A stretch of DNA of 64,000 bases from Amaranthus tricolor (Eukaryota; Streptophyta; Magnoliopsida; Caryophyllales; Amaranthaceae), in assembly GCF_026212465.1 (NCBI RefSeq), contig NC_080047.1, forward strand, positions 35,228,214-35,292,213. The letters run 5' to 3'. Positions within the stretch are counted from its first letter, which is position 1, and each line of letters starts with the position of its first letter. Below the pieces are notes generated by a model that saw nothing but the letters and a program-made list of their open reading frames with translations, was not told the DNA's origin and made no database searches. Shown piece after piece: positions 26,022 through 37,222 of the stretch. A program made the position numbers and the translations under genes.

Positions 26022-26640
26022 CAATATGGAAAATGGGTTAAATTGTGTAATAGGAACTCTATATAAATTACATCAATTTTTTTATTGACTTTTTTTAAAT
26101 TACTAGCAAGTATAATATACATCAAATGAAGGAAATTATGGAGTATTAATGGTTATTTGTTAATCCAAAAATCTATAATGATAATATTAATATATTCATA
26201 TAAATCCTATTTACTGTGATAAATATAATTATAATTTGTAAAAGAGTTTGGTATTTTAAAGAAATTATAAATTTATTTTGTCAATTTATCAAGAAAGGCT
26301 AAAAGAAATAATAATAATAATAATTAATAAAATGGGGTAAAAAGTTACAAAAATTTAAATTTAAATCAAAGCAGTAGCTAGACATATTGACATTATTTTT
26401 GTGAATTTATTTTATAATTTTATAAGTTTTAATTTATTAAATTATTTTGGGTACATTTTGTTCACAAAATATATTACAAATACTTAGGAGTGTGCTAAAA
26501 TTATGAAAATTGATACCCAAACGTATTTGATAACTTCTAAACATTCTAAACATAGTGGTGACGTCAAAAATTGGGTTTAATGTTTCTAAATAGTCAAAAT
26601 ATCATAAATGGCTATTCTAGTCTTGCACCATGTTTGACAT
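25691..26640. other. Intergenic, AT-rich, with a 40-bp poly-T run
   Basis: A homopolymer T run covers 25978-26017. Nothing else is recognisable. Frames crossing the run are artefacts. Confidence 0.6.
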
Positions 26641-27510
26641 GATGTAGGTTTCTTACACATTCAAGACTATGTAATAAAGCTAGCAAATGGATTGTGCATC
26701 ACATTTCAGCAAGTGCAGCAGCAAATCAATGTGCACAAACTAAGACATCAACAGCACAATAGTGAAGGACAGAATGCAGAAGAAACAGCCTGCCAACCTA
26801 CCTTGCATGACACTTGGAGACCAAACCTGTGCACCAAGAACCAGGAAAACCCAAGGGATGGAATCTTTATACATGGAACTAGAATTCAAGGTCCAAGGGT
26901 AGACCTAATAATCCATAGAGAACCAACAGGATCAGCATCAAGGTCCCCTGGTCAGCTGATATCATACCAGAATAAATCAACATTCTGTTTTCTGATTTTT
27001 GTACTTAAAACGTGCACATGTTTGTCACGTGTTGACTTTTAGCCGTTATTCTTTGTTGGCTGTGTAAACATTAGTCTTAACTAATTTTAGATGGTCTCAT
27101 AGTTCTATAAATAGGAGGCCTAAACCTTTGTAAAGGAAGATTTCAGATTTTTCAGAATAAAACAACATTTTGTTTTTCTTTCAAACTTTGTTTGTTTGAG
27201 CCTCTGAGTGTTAGTCATACACTCATTCCTTTGAGTTGTTAGTCACACAACTTCAAAGCCTATCCTGCATTCCACAAGGTAGTCAATCCTTAGGTTGCAT
27301 TATCGATGACACGAAGGTGGTGAGTGAAGCCATTGGAGGGTAATCAGTTAGCCGGAAAATCAAGATTTGGTTTCTTGAAGCTGATTTTGTATTGAGTTTG
27401 GTGCGTTGTTTGTGTCTATTCTAGTCCAATACATATTCATCATCTTGGGACAAATTAAGGTGTGCCATCCACCCCTTAATTTGGTGCAAGTTTGTTCTCT
27501 TAAATTAAAG
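26641..27510 (+). repeat. LTR- or leader-like sequence with a TATA box, unclassified
   Basis: Less AT-rich than its flanks. It contains a good TATA box (TATAAATAGGAGGCC at about 27105), then a T- and GTTTG-rich leader and a TCTTGGGACA end near 27454, which resembles the promoter half of a copia LTR. A 116-codon open frame at 26692-27042 has no domain I recognise. No target duplication or partner LTR was found, so this could be a solo LTR or a degraded gene promoter. Confidence 0.35.
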
Positions 27511-28907
27511 AATTTAGGTTTATAATTATTAGATTAAATATAATATCATAAGGATAAAAATAGATATTTGTAGATGACTTTTATGATTGATTTTGCATCG
27601 TGAACATGTACTTATACATGTTTTGTACATTATTAGACTCTTAGTATGTGACGGGAATTTATAAGCCCTTGATTTTGTTCGTGATTTATTAAAGGTATGT
27701 GGTATAATATATAACAAAATAATTAATTTTAAAAAATATTAAGATGGAGTTTTTATAAAAATTTGGGATCACATGGTAAAAATTTAAAAAAAATAAAAAA
27801 TTGATTTGGATGATATGGATATTTTCTGTAGATAACAGTGATTTTATGATCACCATGATTGGACACTTATGTTGTATATTTTGGTTTAAGCAGCCAAAAT
27901 GGTTGGTTCGCGAGTTGTATTTGACAACTAAACTTCTATTTTTTCGCTGCACTTCATTTATCGTTTTATAATTTAGTCTTAAACATACCAACAAGAATTT
28001 CATCCCTGTTTTAAATTGGTAAAGATTTTCCTAAAAGGCTCATAATAAGGTTTTCTCACTTAAATTTTAGTTAAACAAATCTTTTGTAATATCGCGCTTT
28101 CACATTGTCATATCAAAAGTTAATAATATACTATGATTATACACGTGTCATGCACGATTGGGTTTCACTTTTATTTTTTGTAGATTGTTTGGGTTTATAA
28201 CATATTGGACCTTTAATAAAATTAGCAAAGTTCTCATATAGAACCTTTTATTATTATTTGAATATGCATGATCATAATTATAAATTAAACATTAATAATT
28301 TTATACTAAATGCTTATGATGTCCTCACTGTGATACACTTAAAAAGATATTATGATTAGATATTCCCTCTTAAATTGGATGCTACATTTAAAGTAGTAAT
28401 TGAAAAATCTTCAATCGTACCATATGATATTGTTACATGTGTGTCTTGTTTGTATATTACATACTATGGGTATCTTTGATGACTCTTTTGTTGTGAATTT
28501 ATAAGATAAAATAAGATAAGATAAGATTGCATAAGTTACTCTTAATTTATTATTGACTTCATTTCTCAAACTTTTCACCTTCTCTAGTAAACTCCTAATT
28601 TTGTAGTGCATTGCATTAGGAATATGAAAGAAGGAGTTAAAAAATAATAACCTTACATTAATTAGTCTTATATGAATTTGTGGGTTAGATTAATATTCAT
28701 ATATTAATATTAATATGAATTTGTGAAATCTTTGTCATCACTCATCACCAATTGTTTTGTTACAATTACAAACACTTAAAATTGCATTGTAACACTACAA
28801 AAAAAAAAAAAAAAACAAATGTTTGCGATCAAGTATTAAGTCACCTAATAATAACACATGAAACAAAATGCTTATGAATTAGTATATTCTATGATTTAGG
28901 TCACCAT
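27511..28907. other. Intergenic, nothing recognised
   Basis: AT-rich. Only simple features are visible, such as a TAAGATAAAATAAGATAAGA run near 28502 and a 17-base A run near 28799 next to CACTAC, possibly one end of a decayed MITE. Confidence 0.5.
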
Positions 28908-29639
28908 TAGGGCTGAACATGGTTTGGTCTAAACCGTAAACCAAACCGGACCAAACCGTAATTTAAATATTTGGTCTGGTCTACGGTCTAAATGGTCTGG
29001 TCCGATTTATTTTTTTTTAAAACGGTTTACGGTCCGGTCCCGGTTTTAAAATTTTCAAACCAAACCGGACCGGAAAACCGTATTAAAATCATATTTTAGG
29101 GGATTAGGGCAAGTGGGCAACTACTCGTGATGGCATCAATAAGCTGATCCATACCCAAATTCTGATCAATAGATGAAGAGACATCATTAATGATCAAATC
29201 AAGGATAAAATCCATAATTGCAATTTTCCAAGCAAAGAAATCTAGATCATTCAACAATTTTCCAAGCAAAGAAATCAAGGATAAAATCCATAGCTGATCC
29301 CTTCCTTTCATAGCAGCTTCTTCAAGAGCCAATTGTTGCTCTGTGATGAAACCAACCTTCACAAAGTAGCTCCTTTCCAGTTCCTCTAGTGATGCCCTCT
29401 GCCCCTCTCCATTTTAACCTCAACAAGATCCTCCAATGCAGTTTCTAGAAATTAAAAAATAAAAAAAATAAAAAAAAATCGTAGACCGGACCAGACCAGA
29501 CCGTTCTAGAACGGTCTGGTCTGGTCCAGTCTGGTCTCTTGACTGGTCTGGTCTGGTCTGAAAAATTTCCAGACCGGAATTTCTGGTCTGGTCTGACTTT
29601 TCTGTCAAACCGGACCAGACCGGACCGTGTTCAGCCCTA
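28908..29639. mobile_element. Non-autonomous hAT element, copy 1
   Basis: Terminal inverted repeat TAGGGCTGAACA / TGTTCAGCCCTA with a perfect 8-bp duplication GTCACCAT (28900-28907 and 29640-29647), the signature of hAT elements. Both subterminal regions are packed with direct and inverted copies of GGTCTGGTC / GACCGGACC, likely transposase-binding arrays. The interior (about 29096-29450) is a minus-strand open segment. It shares a stretch next to the array (TTTTAGGGGATTAGG, GGCAACTACTC) with copy 3 at 48151-49636. Confidence 0.9.
29096..29410 (-). pseudogene. Unidentified captured coding-like fragment in hAT copy 1
   Basis: Minus-strand open frame of about 100 codons (reads RASLEELERSYF, then KVGFITEQQLALEEAAMKGR further in). 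It has protein-like composition and an internal duplication (AATTTTCCAAGCAAAGAAATC twice, near 29221 and 29256). I do not recognise the source gene. It starts and ends within the element, so it is at most a transduplicated fragment. Confidence 0.4.
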
Positions 29640-31094
29640 GTCACCATTAAGCGGGATATCACAAGTATTATTAAACGAGTCCGAGCTTGACATATAGTTG
29701 TTATCTACTCTTGTATTTTTATATTTTGGGAATGATGAATCATGTATAATCTCTTAAGTTATTAGATCCCCTATCTTGTATTTTATTTCTAATATATTTT
29801 GGAATGTTGAATTATGTAACATTATTGATTGTTTATTTTTTTTTTATGAACATCGTAATTCACTTTTGTTAATCGTTAATTGCTATCTTTGTCAAGTTCA
29901 TGACTATATGAGTATACGTTTGTGGTCTACATCACACTATTTTATATTAGGGAAATTCTATGTGATAATCCTAAAGTTTGGGCTTTTCCATGTGGTAGAC
30001 AAATATTTTTTAAATTTACGTGGTGACCTTGATATTTAAACTTTTCCATGTGGTAGACAAAGGGGAATTTTTTTGTAATTTTACGATATTTTTATCCAAC
30101 GTAATGACATTTTTAAAAAAACACAAACGTCATGATCCTAACACCAGGCAGTCAATAGGACATTCGGATTACAAGGTTGACTTTGTTTACTTTAATGAGT
30201 TTGCATGCAGGCTTAGAAGAGATTAGCACTTTGGGTATATCCCTATGCTCTGTGGTCGGACTTAAGCCTCTTTCACCGAGGGTTGGCGATTCGGAACTCG
30301 CAATAGTATGATAAGGATTCTGCTTGAACTATGCTCTCTATTCAGTTAAGAGCAGAAAAGACTGATCACTAAAGAGAAAAAAGAATAGTGTAATGTGTAA
30401 TTCCTAGAGGACTTGAAATAGTTTCGGATTTTAGAGAACATGCTTTCAGTTAAGCTTCCGTTTCAACCGCCTTATCCACGGGTACGAGTTCAACTTCCTT
30501 AAGCTTCGCTTAAGCTACTACATAACCTTATTATTCTAATATGCTACTACATAACCTTTCCTGAAACTGATAGCTACCTTTAGTGAGAGGTCTTGCCCTT
30601 ATGTATTCTCTTTCCGTAAGCTTCGCTTAACCAACTTCATACCTTTTGATTTAAGAGTGAAAACTACGTAATCTCCGATCGAAGAGGGATTTTTGCCGGA
30701 TTGAATCGTCTCATCCATGGTGAGTGATATTGTATAGTTGATTACAGTGGCTTTGATCTTTATGTTAGTAAAGTAAACGTCTTTGTTATATCACTCAAAC
30801 AGGCCCTTATTAGGATTAGGTAGCAAACAGGAAAAGCAAACAAAAGGGGTTGGGTCGCCTTCTCGATCAATCCTTTCTAAGGAGCTTAGCTTCCCATTGT
30901 GCGTAGACTTATGAATTTAACTGTGTTGAAAGATGTCAAGTCGCGCTAGAAAGAGAAGAGAACTTCTTCTATTTTTAGAAGTAGTAGCCCTTAGCGCTTG
31001 TAGTGTACTTTTTTTTAGCTTCTACAAGCTCATTTATGAGAACATTGAGGTTTTTACGTTTAGTTAATCTCCTCTATGTGGAAGCACAACTTTC

Positions 31095-31579
31095 TTGTAT
31101 CTCTTTTTACAAGTGGGATACAGCAAGAGCACGACTGCTTTGAGATATCCTTATAATCTCTATTTAGTAGCCCCTATAAAAGGCGTAGTGCTTTTTGGCG
31201 TTCTACTTCTATTCTATATAGTATTAATAAAAGAGTCTTTTCTTATGGGGATAGGGTTTGCCGCTGGAGGTGGCCTTTTTTTTGTCTTTCTTTTCTATTT
31301 CCTGGATCTGGAGGGGATAGAGTGGGGTTCTTACTTAGCTTTTCAACTTTGATTTTACCACGCCCTCGAATTCTTTTTAGAAGAAAGGAAGTCCAGTGCA
31401 CCCCGGGCTTTAGCCTTCCTCTTCTTGGTCATTATTCACTCTTTCTTTTAATACTACAACGGTTTATTACATATGTGGTCCTTGGAGAACCCCTTATCCG
31501 AGCGATTCCTTTACTGTTGATTTCGATGTCGGTATTGGCAATTGATTCTTTGATCCATTCCCTTGCCCGAGAGGGATGA
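31095..31579 (+). other. Two overlapping hydrophobic open frames in the organelle-like insert
   Basis: 31095-31352 (85 codons: KGVVLFGVLLLFYIVLIKE, GLFFVFLFYFLDL) and 31322-31579 (85 codons: LLLISMSVLAIDSL) encode membrane-like peptides. They match nothing I recognise and are probably uncharacterised mitochondrial open frames carried with the insert. Unlikely to be expressed as nuclear genes. Confidence 0.25.
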
Positions 31580-33232
31580 CCATATGTATATGCTAAGAAA
31601 GTGTTTCCCTTTCATCGAGCCAAGAAAGACTCACTCCTCTCCTTCTCTTAGCCCAATCCGTTCAAACAAAGGTGTGGGATTCCCCTAAGGACCAATGGTT
31701 TAGATCAGAGCAAGTTCCTCCCGGTGTCTTTCTTAGCTAATAAGCTTATTAGACAGGATCTAACAGCAGGAACGAGCAAAGCGAGAGGCTGACTAAGGTC
31801 AAGGATCTATTCCAGATATTTCTTAGAGCCTTCAAGGCAATTCGTAAAGTCAAAACCATCCCGAGGGGAACTAAGAAAATAAGGAGCTTTCTTGAGTCAA
31901 GTCAGTCCATATTCACTATTTTCCAAAGAATGCCTCACTTTCGATCCGTACATTCTATAAAGCATCAAGCTTGGCATTCAATAGTAGCTAAGTCAATAGT
32001 TGGGGATTCCTTCTCCCTTAAAGCCTATTCTGATTCATTCCCTTTCCTTGACAGGAGGAGGTTATATTCTAGTATAATAAGGGGACAGGTGCTATCATAT
32101 AGAATAGAAGTTCGCCCCAGTCACTAAACCTAGCTCACCAAGCCTTAGGAGTGCATGTGGATCTTAGCATCTAGGGCTTTAACAGATTTTGCTTTAATAA
32201 GTGACATCTCACTTGATTCCCCCTCAGGATGTCCTAAATGCTATAGGGTGCTTGTCTTGGGTTAGCCAATCAAGCCTTAGGGCACGATGCCAGTTCCTTC
32301 TTCATGATGCAAAGGTAACCAGCTTTAGCCATAGGAACTCCTTCTCTTTTGTTCGATTGTATCCCTATTGTATTTTGCAGATGTAAACGAGCAAGGTTCA
32401 GGAACCAGACTATAATATGTAGTCATTGGTGGCAAAAATCTCAGGCAAAACTTACCAATAGATTCTCCTCTATCTTAGGCAATCACTACGAATATGCACT
32501 AACCTCATAGACCTCCTGGTCTGCTCGGAGCGTAACCATACTTGGTGGTTTCATACCCATACTGGAATGAGAAGGTTGGAGTTAAGCATACACTATTAGG
32601 AAAGCCCTAAGGTCTATCCTCGAATCAATACCTTAGAACATGGATGAGGGAGAAGAGAGCAGTGTAGGTCGATCATTCAATAATCGAGGAGGGAGACTTT
32701 TGTCAGGCAATGTTCATTTTCGTGACTTGACCAAGGAATGGGTAATGGAATGAAAGAGATGACTTTTTCCAACATATATCGGTGGGCAACCTTCCATTGC
32801 TGCGCCTGGCCATTCCCTTTTAGCTTTTCAGCAACGATCCCAAAACCAAACGAAGACTATCCCCTTCCTCTTCCGGGAGATAGAAGGAAGCCGATCAATC
32901 CCTACTTTGTTTGAGAATAATGTTGGGAGAAATAACGGTAATGCAAATTGATTCGATTAACAAGTTTATATATGATGGTCCTAAGTTTCTCATTCCTCGG
33001 CGAAGTCTGATTCGAGCCCCGGTCAAATTGATCCCTCCGATAGAGAGTGGTCTCATATTAAAAACTTTTTGATCTCGCTTATCTGTCGTTTCCAACGAAC
33101 TGATCAACAAGAAAAAGTCTCTCGCTTAAGGTGAAGCACGTTTCAACTAGCTGAAGGCGGGTACACTAGTGGAAAAAAACGTATTTGCTGCGGTTTTTGT
33201 ATATTCGCGGCAATAAATAGGAAAAAGATTTA

Positions 33233-33832
33233 GAAGTGGTTAGAATTGAAAATCATTGTCGTATGCTAGAAATTACGTGTTAAGTTGCGATTTTATGCGT
33301 TTTTAAGCATTTTTGGCACTTTTGCGCATAAAGTAGCTCAAACTTGGTTTGTTTTGCACGAAACTTTGTACACAACATTATTTGGTATATATTATTATGT
33401 TGAAGTGGTTAGAATTGAAAATCATTGTCGTATGGTAGAAATTACGTGTTAAGTTGCAATTTTAAGGGTTTTTAAGCGTTTTTGGCACTTTTGCGCATAA
33501 AGTAGCTCAAACATGGTTTGTTTTGCACGAAACTTGGCACACAACACTATTTGGTATATATTATTGTGTTGAAGTGGTTAGAATTGAAAATCATAGTCAT
33601 ATGCTAGAAATTACGTGTTAAGTTGCGATTTTAAGGTTTTTAAGCGTTTTTGGCACTTTTGCGCATAAAGTAGCTCAAACTTGGTTTGTTTTGCACGAAA
33701 CTTGGCACACAACACTAATTGATATATATTATTGTTTTGAAGTGGTTAATATTGAAAATCATAGTCATATGCTAGAAATTACGTATTAAGTGGCGATTTT
33801 ATGCGTTTTTAAGCGTTTTTGGCACTAACATC
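33233..33832. repeat. Tandem array, 169-bp unit, 3.5 copies
   Basis: Units begin with GAAGTGGTTAGAATTGAAAA at 33233, 33402, 33571 and 33739 (spacing 169, 169, 168); the last is partial. Copies differ by a few bases, such as CATTGTCGTATG versus CATAGTCATATG. Confidence 0.95.
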
Positions 33833-33845
33833 TATTTTCTCTTAG

Positions 33846-34138
33846 TGCTTTCAACAACCTTCTAGTTCCGTTGATTGTGGCTACTACACGCTGAAGTACA
33901 TGGACGATATTATAAAATCCGTGAAGGATTTTGGAGTTGAAACTATAGATGCCGTAAGTATTTGTTACATTCTTAAATTATTATTATTGGTAAAATCTAA
34001 TGTTTATTAATCTTTTAATTTTATACTATATTATAGGTTTTATCCGACATTCCGAGGGAAACATGCCCTCTGAGAAGTGGAGAGATGCGCGAATTAAAAG
34101 ACAAGATTGCCGCGTATCTTGCTAATTTTTGTCCTTGA
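33846..34138 (+). pseudogene. Ulp1/SENP-type cysteine protease C-terminal fragment in CACTA copy 1
   Basis: Two exons with good borders, 33846-33953 and 34037-34138, joined in frame to 70 codons ending in a stop. The first contains the Ulp1-family catalytic-cysteine motif QQPSSSVDCGYYTLKYMDD; the second is the C-terminal tail (LKDKIAAYLANFCP). Ulp1 proteases remove SUMO from proteins. The histidine and aspartate half of the active site is absent, so it cannot be an active protease. Ulp1-like domains are often carried by plant CACTA and Mutator elements, so this may be an inherited element component. Confidence 0.8.
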
Positions 34139-34872
34139 TAAATTGTAATTAGTATAGATTTATTAGGACTTTAATGTATATTATATATATATGTACGTAC
34201 ATAATATTATATTATATATACGATCGAGAGTTTATTATTACAAAGAGATTATTGGTGATTATTTGTGATTATCATTGGATTATTATTGGATTAATCATTG
34301 TTATTACATTGTACATAATAATTGGATTATTATTAGAATAAAACGAAAAACGAAAAAAAGTACCAAGTATTTGCTGCGGTCAACACAAAATCGCAGCAAA
34401 TAAAGAGGAGTATTTGCTGCGGTTTTGGGGCTGACCGCAGCAAATACTCCTCTTTATTTGCTGCGGTTTTGTGTTGATCGCAGCAAATAATGCCCTTTTT
34501 TGCTGCGATTTTTAACCGCAGCATTTAAAGTAGGCCATTTGCTGCTATCACTATTGCTTGGGGACAAAATCGCAGCAAATAATGGCCAAAAAACCGCAGC
34601 AAATGAGGTTTTTTCCACTAGTGGTAGCTGTTAGACTACCAACTCAATCAATTTTCGCCTTTTCTTTGAAAACCTTACTAATAGAAAGGTTCGAAGAGCT
34701 TAGTTGCAAGACTAAGGGGAACGATGCAATCAATAATTACTTAATTTAACCAAAAACTTAACATTTTATTTACCACATGGAAAAATTGAAAATTCAAGGT
34801 CATCACGCGAATTTTAAAAACATTTGTGGAAAAGTCATAAACTGTTACCACGTGGAATTTCCCTTTTTCTTA

Positions 34873-35316
34873 TAACAATAAAATCATTAAATTTCAAAAA
34901 TCGTATTTTTTATAAGAATTAATATTTTAGAAATCAAAACATTCAAAAATTAAATTTTAAAAATGAAACATTTGTCCTATTGGGTAAACCCAATTTTGGA
35001 TAAAACTTGGAACTGTCCAATTGAAAATGATTCAACCGTTTTAACATGTCTAATCTCAGTTTCGAATACTATAATTATTTTTTTAATTCTAGTAATAGTC
35101 TCAAATTTCAATAATTGAAATATAGCTAATCTAATATATATTCACACAATATTTTTTAATAACAGTATGAATCACAAGTACTTATCATAATTATATAAAT
35201 TAAAACCAAAATATTCCATGACAAAATACACATTATTCTTTATTTTCATGAGTAACAACTAAATGATATACCAAATAATATACAGAAATAAAATGTTACA
35301 AATTTAACAAAGTTGA
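34873..35316. other. Intergenic, downstream of the oxidase gene
   Basis: AT-rich. Presumably contains the 3' UTR of the minus-strand oxidase gene near 35200-35316. No other feature seen. Confidence 0.5.
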
Positions 35317-36957
35317 TCATGAAAGGTGAACCCAAATTCCTTTACTAGGAATATCTTGGTGCACCAAAAACAGCAAGTAAAACCCAGGAGGAGCTATGTT
35401 CGCAGTCATGGGTGTCATCACCTTCACTTCAAATCGACCAAGCAGACGCGGAATGATCCGCATTCTGGCCTGCTTTTTGGTCAGGACAAGCAATCTCTGG
35501 CTCATAGAGAAGGAATGTGTGTTGAAAGGTGGTCTAAGCAAAGTAACCTTAATTGAAGAAGGATTCATCATCCTACTAACTGCAAATTTTATTGAAAGTT
35601 GTTTCCCATAACTGATCTTTAAACCTGATTTCGGACTCATAATAGTAGGTCGGATCCGTGAATTGGCTGGATCCAAGTATGGTGGTGAAAAAGCCTCCAA
35701 GCTAAGTTCAGTAGGAAAGAGCACATTAGTGAAGTTGTAGAACTGATGGGAGTTGCTCCCACCCACTAAAACCCGCCCATCTCGTAGCAAAACCGCACAG
35801 GAGTGGTACATCCTTGGGATCCGAGCTGGATCTTGGTTCTCAAATCTGGATCCTGGGGCATAATCCGGGTGGTAAATCACAGGAGTAAGAACTGGGTCCC
35901 GACCCAGCTCCCACCCAGCAGTACCTCTTCCAGCTCCATTAATCAACAAGACATCTTCATTTGGCAAGAGCACCATATCACCCATAACTCGAGCCATTGG
36001 CATGGATTCGACTACCCATGTCGGGTTTGGATCTGAAAACTTCAAACGGGCACAAGTTTTCAAAGCAGGCAAAAACTGTCCTGAATTTTGTGCCTTTAAG
36101 TATGACCCTGTAGGAGCACCCCCACAAATTAATACCTCTGCTTCAATATCCAACCCCAATTCTAAATTCTTTAAAGGCAAAAGAACAGCAGATCCTGTGC
36201 TAGGATAACTACGCGGATCACCCCCTGGGATTGTCGGGTAAGACCTAACAACAACATCTTTCGTATAATCGAACAAAATCGCACGATTATTAGCAAAAAT
36301 GAACAAGTTTCCATCTACATGAAGAAACACAAATGGGTATAAGTTATTCTCTGCTCTTGAATCTGTAGTTTGTTGTAGAAATGGAAGCTTAAATAGCTTA
36401 GAATTGGATGGTGTTTTAGGAAAAAATTCATAGTTAAAAGCTTGTGTGCCACCCACTATAATTATACGACCATCGGGCAAGGCATGGTTACTAGCATACC
36501 ACCTACGTTGGAGAAGCTTATTAGGGAGTTCTACCCAATCACATTCACTATTACAAAATGGTTGAAATGTTCTAACAACCTTATCTCCGTCCCTCCAACC
36601 ACCGGTTTGGACAAGGGTTCCATCCGAAAGGGTGGAACCCGAGGAGCACCAATTGTTGGTGATTACGACAAGGGGGCGGAAGGTGTTGGTTAGGGAGTCG
36701 TACTCAGCTGAATGAGCAGTGCAGTCTCTAGGAGTAAGACTACATTGTGCTTCACTAAGGGTGAGATTTGAAGGGCCGAAGTCTGTCCGGTCGTAGATAA
36801 TGACGCGGTCGTCACTTAGAAGTTGCATGTGCATGGCTGAAATTCCTATGCTCTCTTGTAAGAGCTCCCATTGGCCACCTACCTGAGCAATTATACTGCT
36901 CGGAAAGAGGATGAGAAGCGAGAGTACTAAAACGAGGAAATGCAACAGGGTGGTCAT
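35317..36957 (-). CDS. Aldehyde (glyoxal) oxidase GLOX-like, secreted copper radical oxidase
   Basis: Single-exon gene of 546 codons. Residues 1-24 are a signal peptide (LLHFLVLVLSLLILFPSSII, then AQ). The glyoxal oxidase N-terminal beta-propeller domain follows, then the C-terminal DUF1929 domain from about residue 430 (RIRPTIMSPKSGLKISYGKQ to IWVHLS). Copper-radical residues of the galactose oxidase family are visible by motif: the cysteine in NNWCSSGSTL, the tyrosine in RRWYASNHALPDGR, the Tyr-His pair in RMYHSCAVLLRDGRVLVGG and the histidine in FNTHSFSMSQR. The family oxidises aldehydes to acids with release of hydrogen peroxide. Plant members act in the cell wall, for example in anther and pollen development (GLOX1, RUBY). 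Length and motifs are complete. Substrate is inferred from family only. Confidence 0.95.
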   Translation of the reverse strand: MTTLLHFLVLVLSLLILFPSSIIAQVGGQWELLQESIGISAMHMQLLSDDRVIIYDRTDFGPSNLTLSEAQCSLTPRDCTAHSAEYDSLTNTFRPLVVITNNWCSSGSTLSDGTLVQTGGWRDGDKVVRTFQPFCNSECDWVELPNKLLQRRWYASNHALPDGRIIIVGGTQAFNYEFFPKTPSNSKLFKLPFLQQTTDSRAENNLYPFVFLHVDGNLFIFANNRAILFDYTKDVVVRSYPTIPGGDPRSYPSTGSAVLLPLKNLELGLDIEAEVLICGGAPTGSYLKAQNSGQFLPALKTCARLKFSDPNPTWVVESMPMARVMGDMVLLPNEDVLLINGAGRGTAGWELGRDPVLTPVIYHPDYAPGSRFENQDPARIPRMYHSCAVLLRDGRVLVGGSNSHQFYNFTNVLFPTELSLEAFSPPYLDPANSRIRPTIMSPKSGLKISYGKQLSIKFAVSRMMNPSSIKVTLLRPPFNTHSFSMSQRLLVLTKKQARMRIIPRLLGRFEVKVMTPMTANIAPPGFYLLFLVHQDIPSKGIWVHLS

Positions 36958-37133
36958 AATTTTATCAATACAAAAAAATAAGTGGGCGACTACAAATTTA
37001 TAAGTCGCCTAATAGTAGGCAAAAAGTATCTGATGATTCAATAGCGACTAAAACAACAGGCCGCGTTACACGTAGTCTATTGTTTGATGGTTTTGGTTTT
37101 GGTTGTGATGAATTGAGAGTGGTAGCATGAGGG

Positions 37134-37145
37134 ATATATATATAG
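37134..37145 (-). promoter_or_regulatory. Probable TATA box of the oxidase gene
   Basis: Minus strand reads CATCTATATATATATCCC, about 180 bp before the start codon. With initiation about 30 bp downstream it would give a leader near 150 nt. No experimental support. Confidence 0.55.
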
Positions 37146-37222
37146 ATGTTAGGAAGCAAGTAGAAATGAGTAAACAATTTGGGGAGGAATGTTGGTAGTT
37201 GGACAGATTCATTGAAGATCAT

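Larger units (their letters stand above)
33164..34623. mobile_element. CACTA (En/Spm) element, copy 1, 1460 bp, non-autonomous
   Basis: Termini CACTAGTGGAAAAAA and TTTTTTCCACTAGTG, flanked by GTA on both sides (33161-33163, 34624-34626). Subterminal repeats of TTTGCTGCGGT / ACCGCAGCAAA lie at both ends, densest at 34370-34612. Inside are a tandem array of 169-bp units (33233-33832) and a Ulp1-like exon pair. No transposase is present. It shares termini and subterminal motif with the CACTA element at 57825-60565. Confidence 0.93.
30150..34740. other. Probable nuclear insertion of mitochondrial DNA (NUMT), split by a CACTA element
   Basis: 30150-33160 and 34627-34740 differ from all surroundings: GC is visibly higher, words such as AAGCTTCGCTTAAGC, AGCAAAGCGAGAGGCTGAC and CTCCTCTCCTTCTCTTAGCC are frequent, and the texture is that of plant mitochondrial intergenic DNA. 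I could not assign a known mitochondrial gene. Identification rests on compositional impression. The two parts join at the 3-bp GTA duplication made by the CACTA element. Confidence 0.5.
29950..34863. mobile_element. Long-inverted-repeat-bounded segment, 4.9 kb (possible MULE)
   Basis: The left arm from 29950 (GGGAAATTCTATGTGATAAT) and the reverse complement of the right arm ending at 34863 (GGGAAATTCCACGTGGTAAC) align over about 110 bp, including GATGACCTTGA-like and TTTTCCATGTGGTA words. Flanking 9-mers TTTATATTA (29941-29949) and TTTTTCTTA (34864-34872) match at 7 of 9 bases, weak evidence for a Mutator-type duplication in AT-rich DNA. Between the arms lies organelle-like DNA and a later CACTA insertion. 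Two independent copies of a dispersed MITE in opposite orientation would look the same. Confidence 0.45.

Noticed and set aside
25907..26125. Lysine-run open frame
   Set aside because: Produced by the 40-bp poly-T tract.
26692..27042. 116-codon open frame as a gene
   Set aside because: No start context, no domain, and it lies in LTR-like repeat DNA.
29420..29662. Open frame rich in Gly, Pro, Asp and Gln words
   Set aside because: Translation of the GGTCTGGTC subterminal array of a hAT MITE; not coding.
31095..31579. Hydrophobic frames as nuclear membrane-protein genes
   Set aside because: No promoter, no recognised family, and they sit in organelle-like inserted DNA.
34324..34623. Regular short repeats reminiscent of a CRISPR array
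   Set aside because: They are inverted TTTGCTGCGGT / ACCGCAGCAAA subterminal repeats of a CACTA element, in a plant nuclear context.
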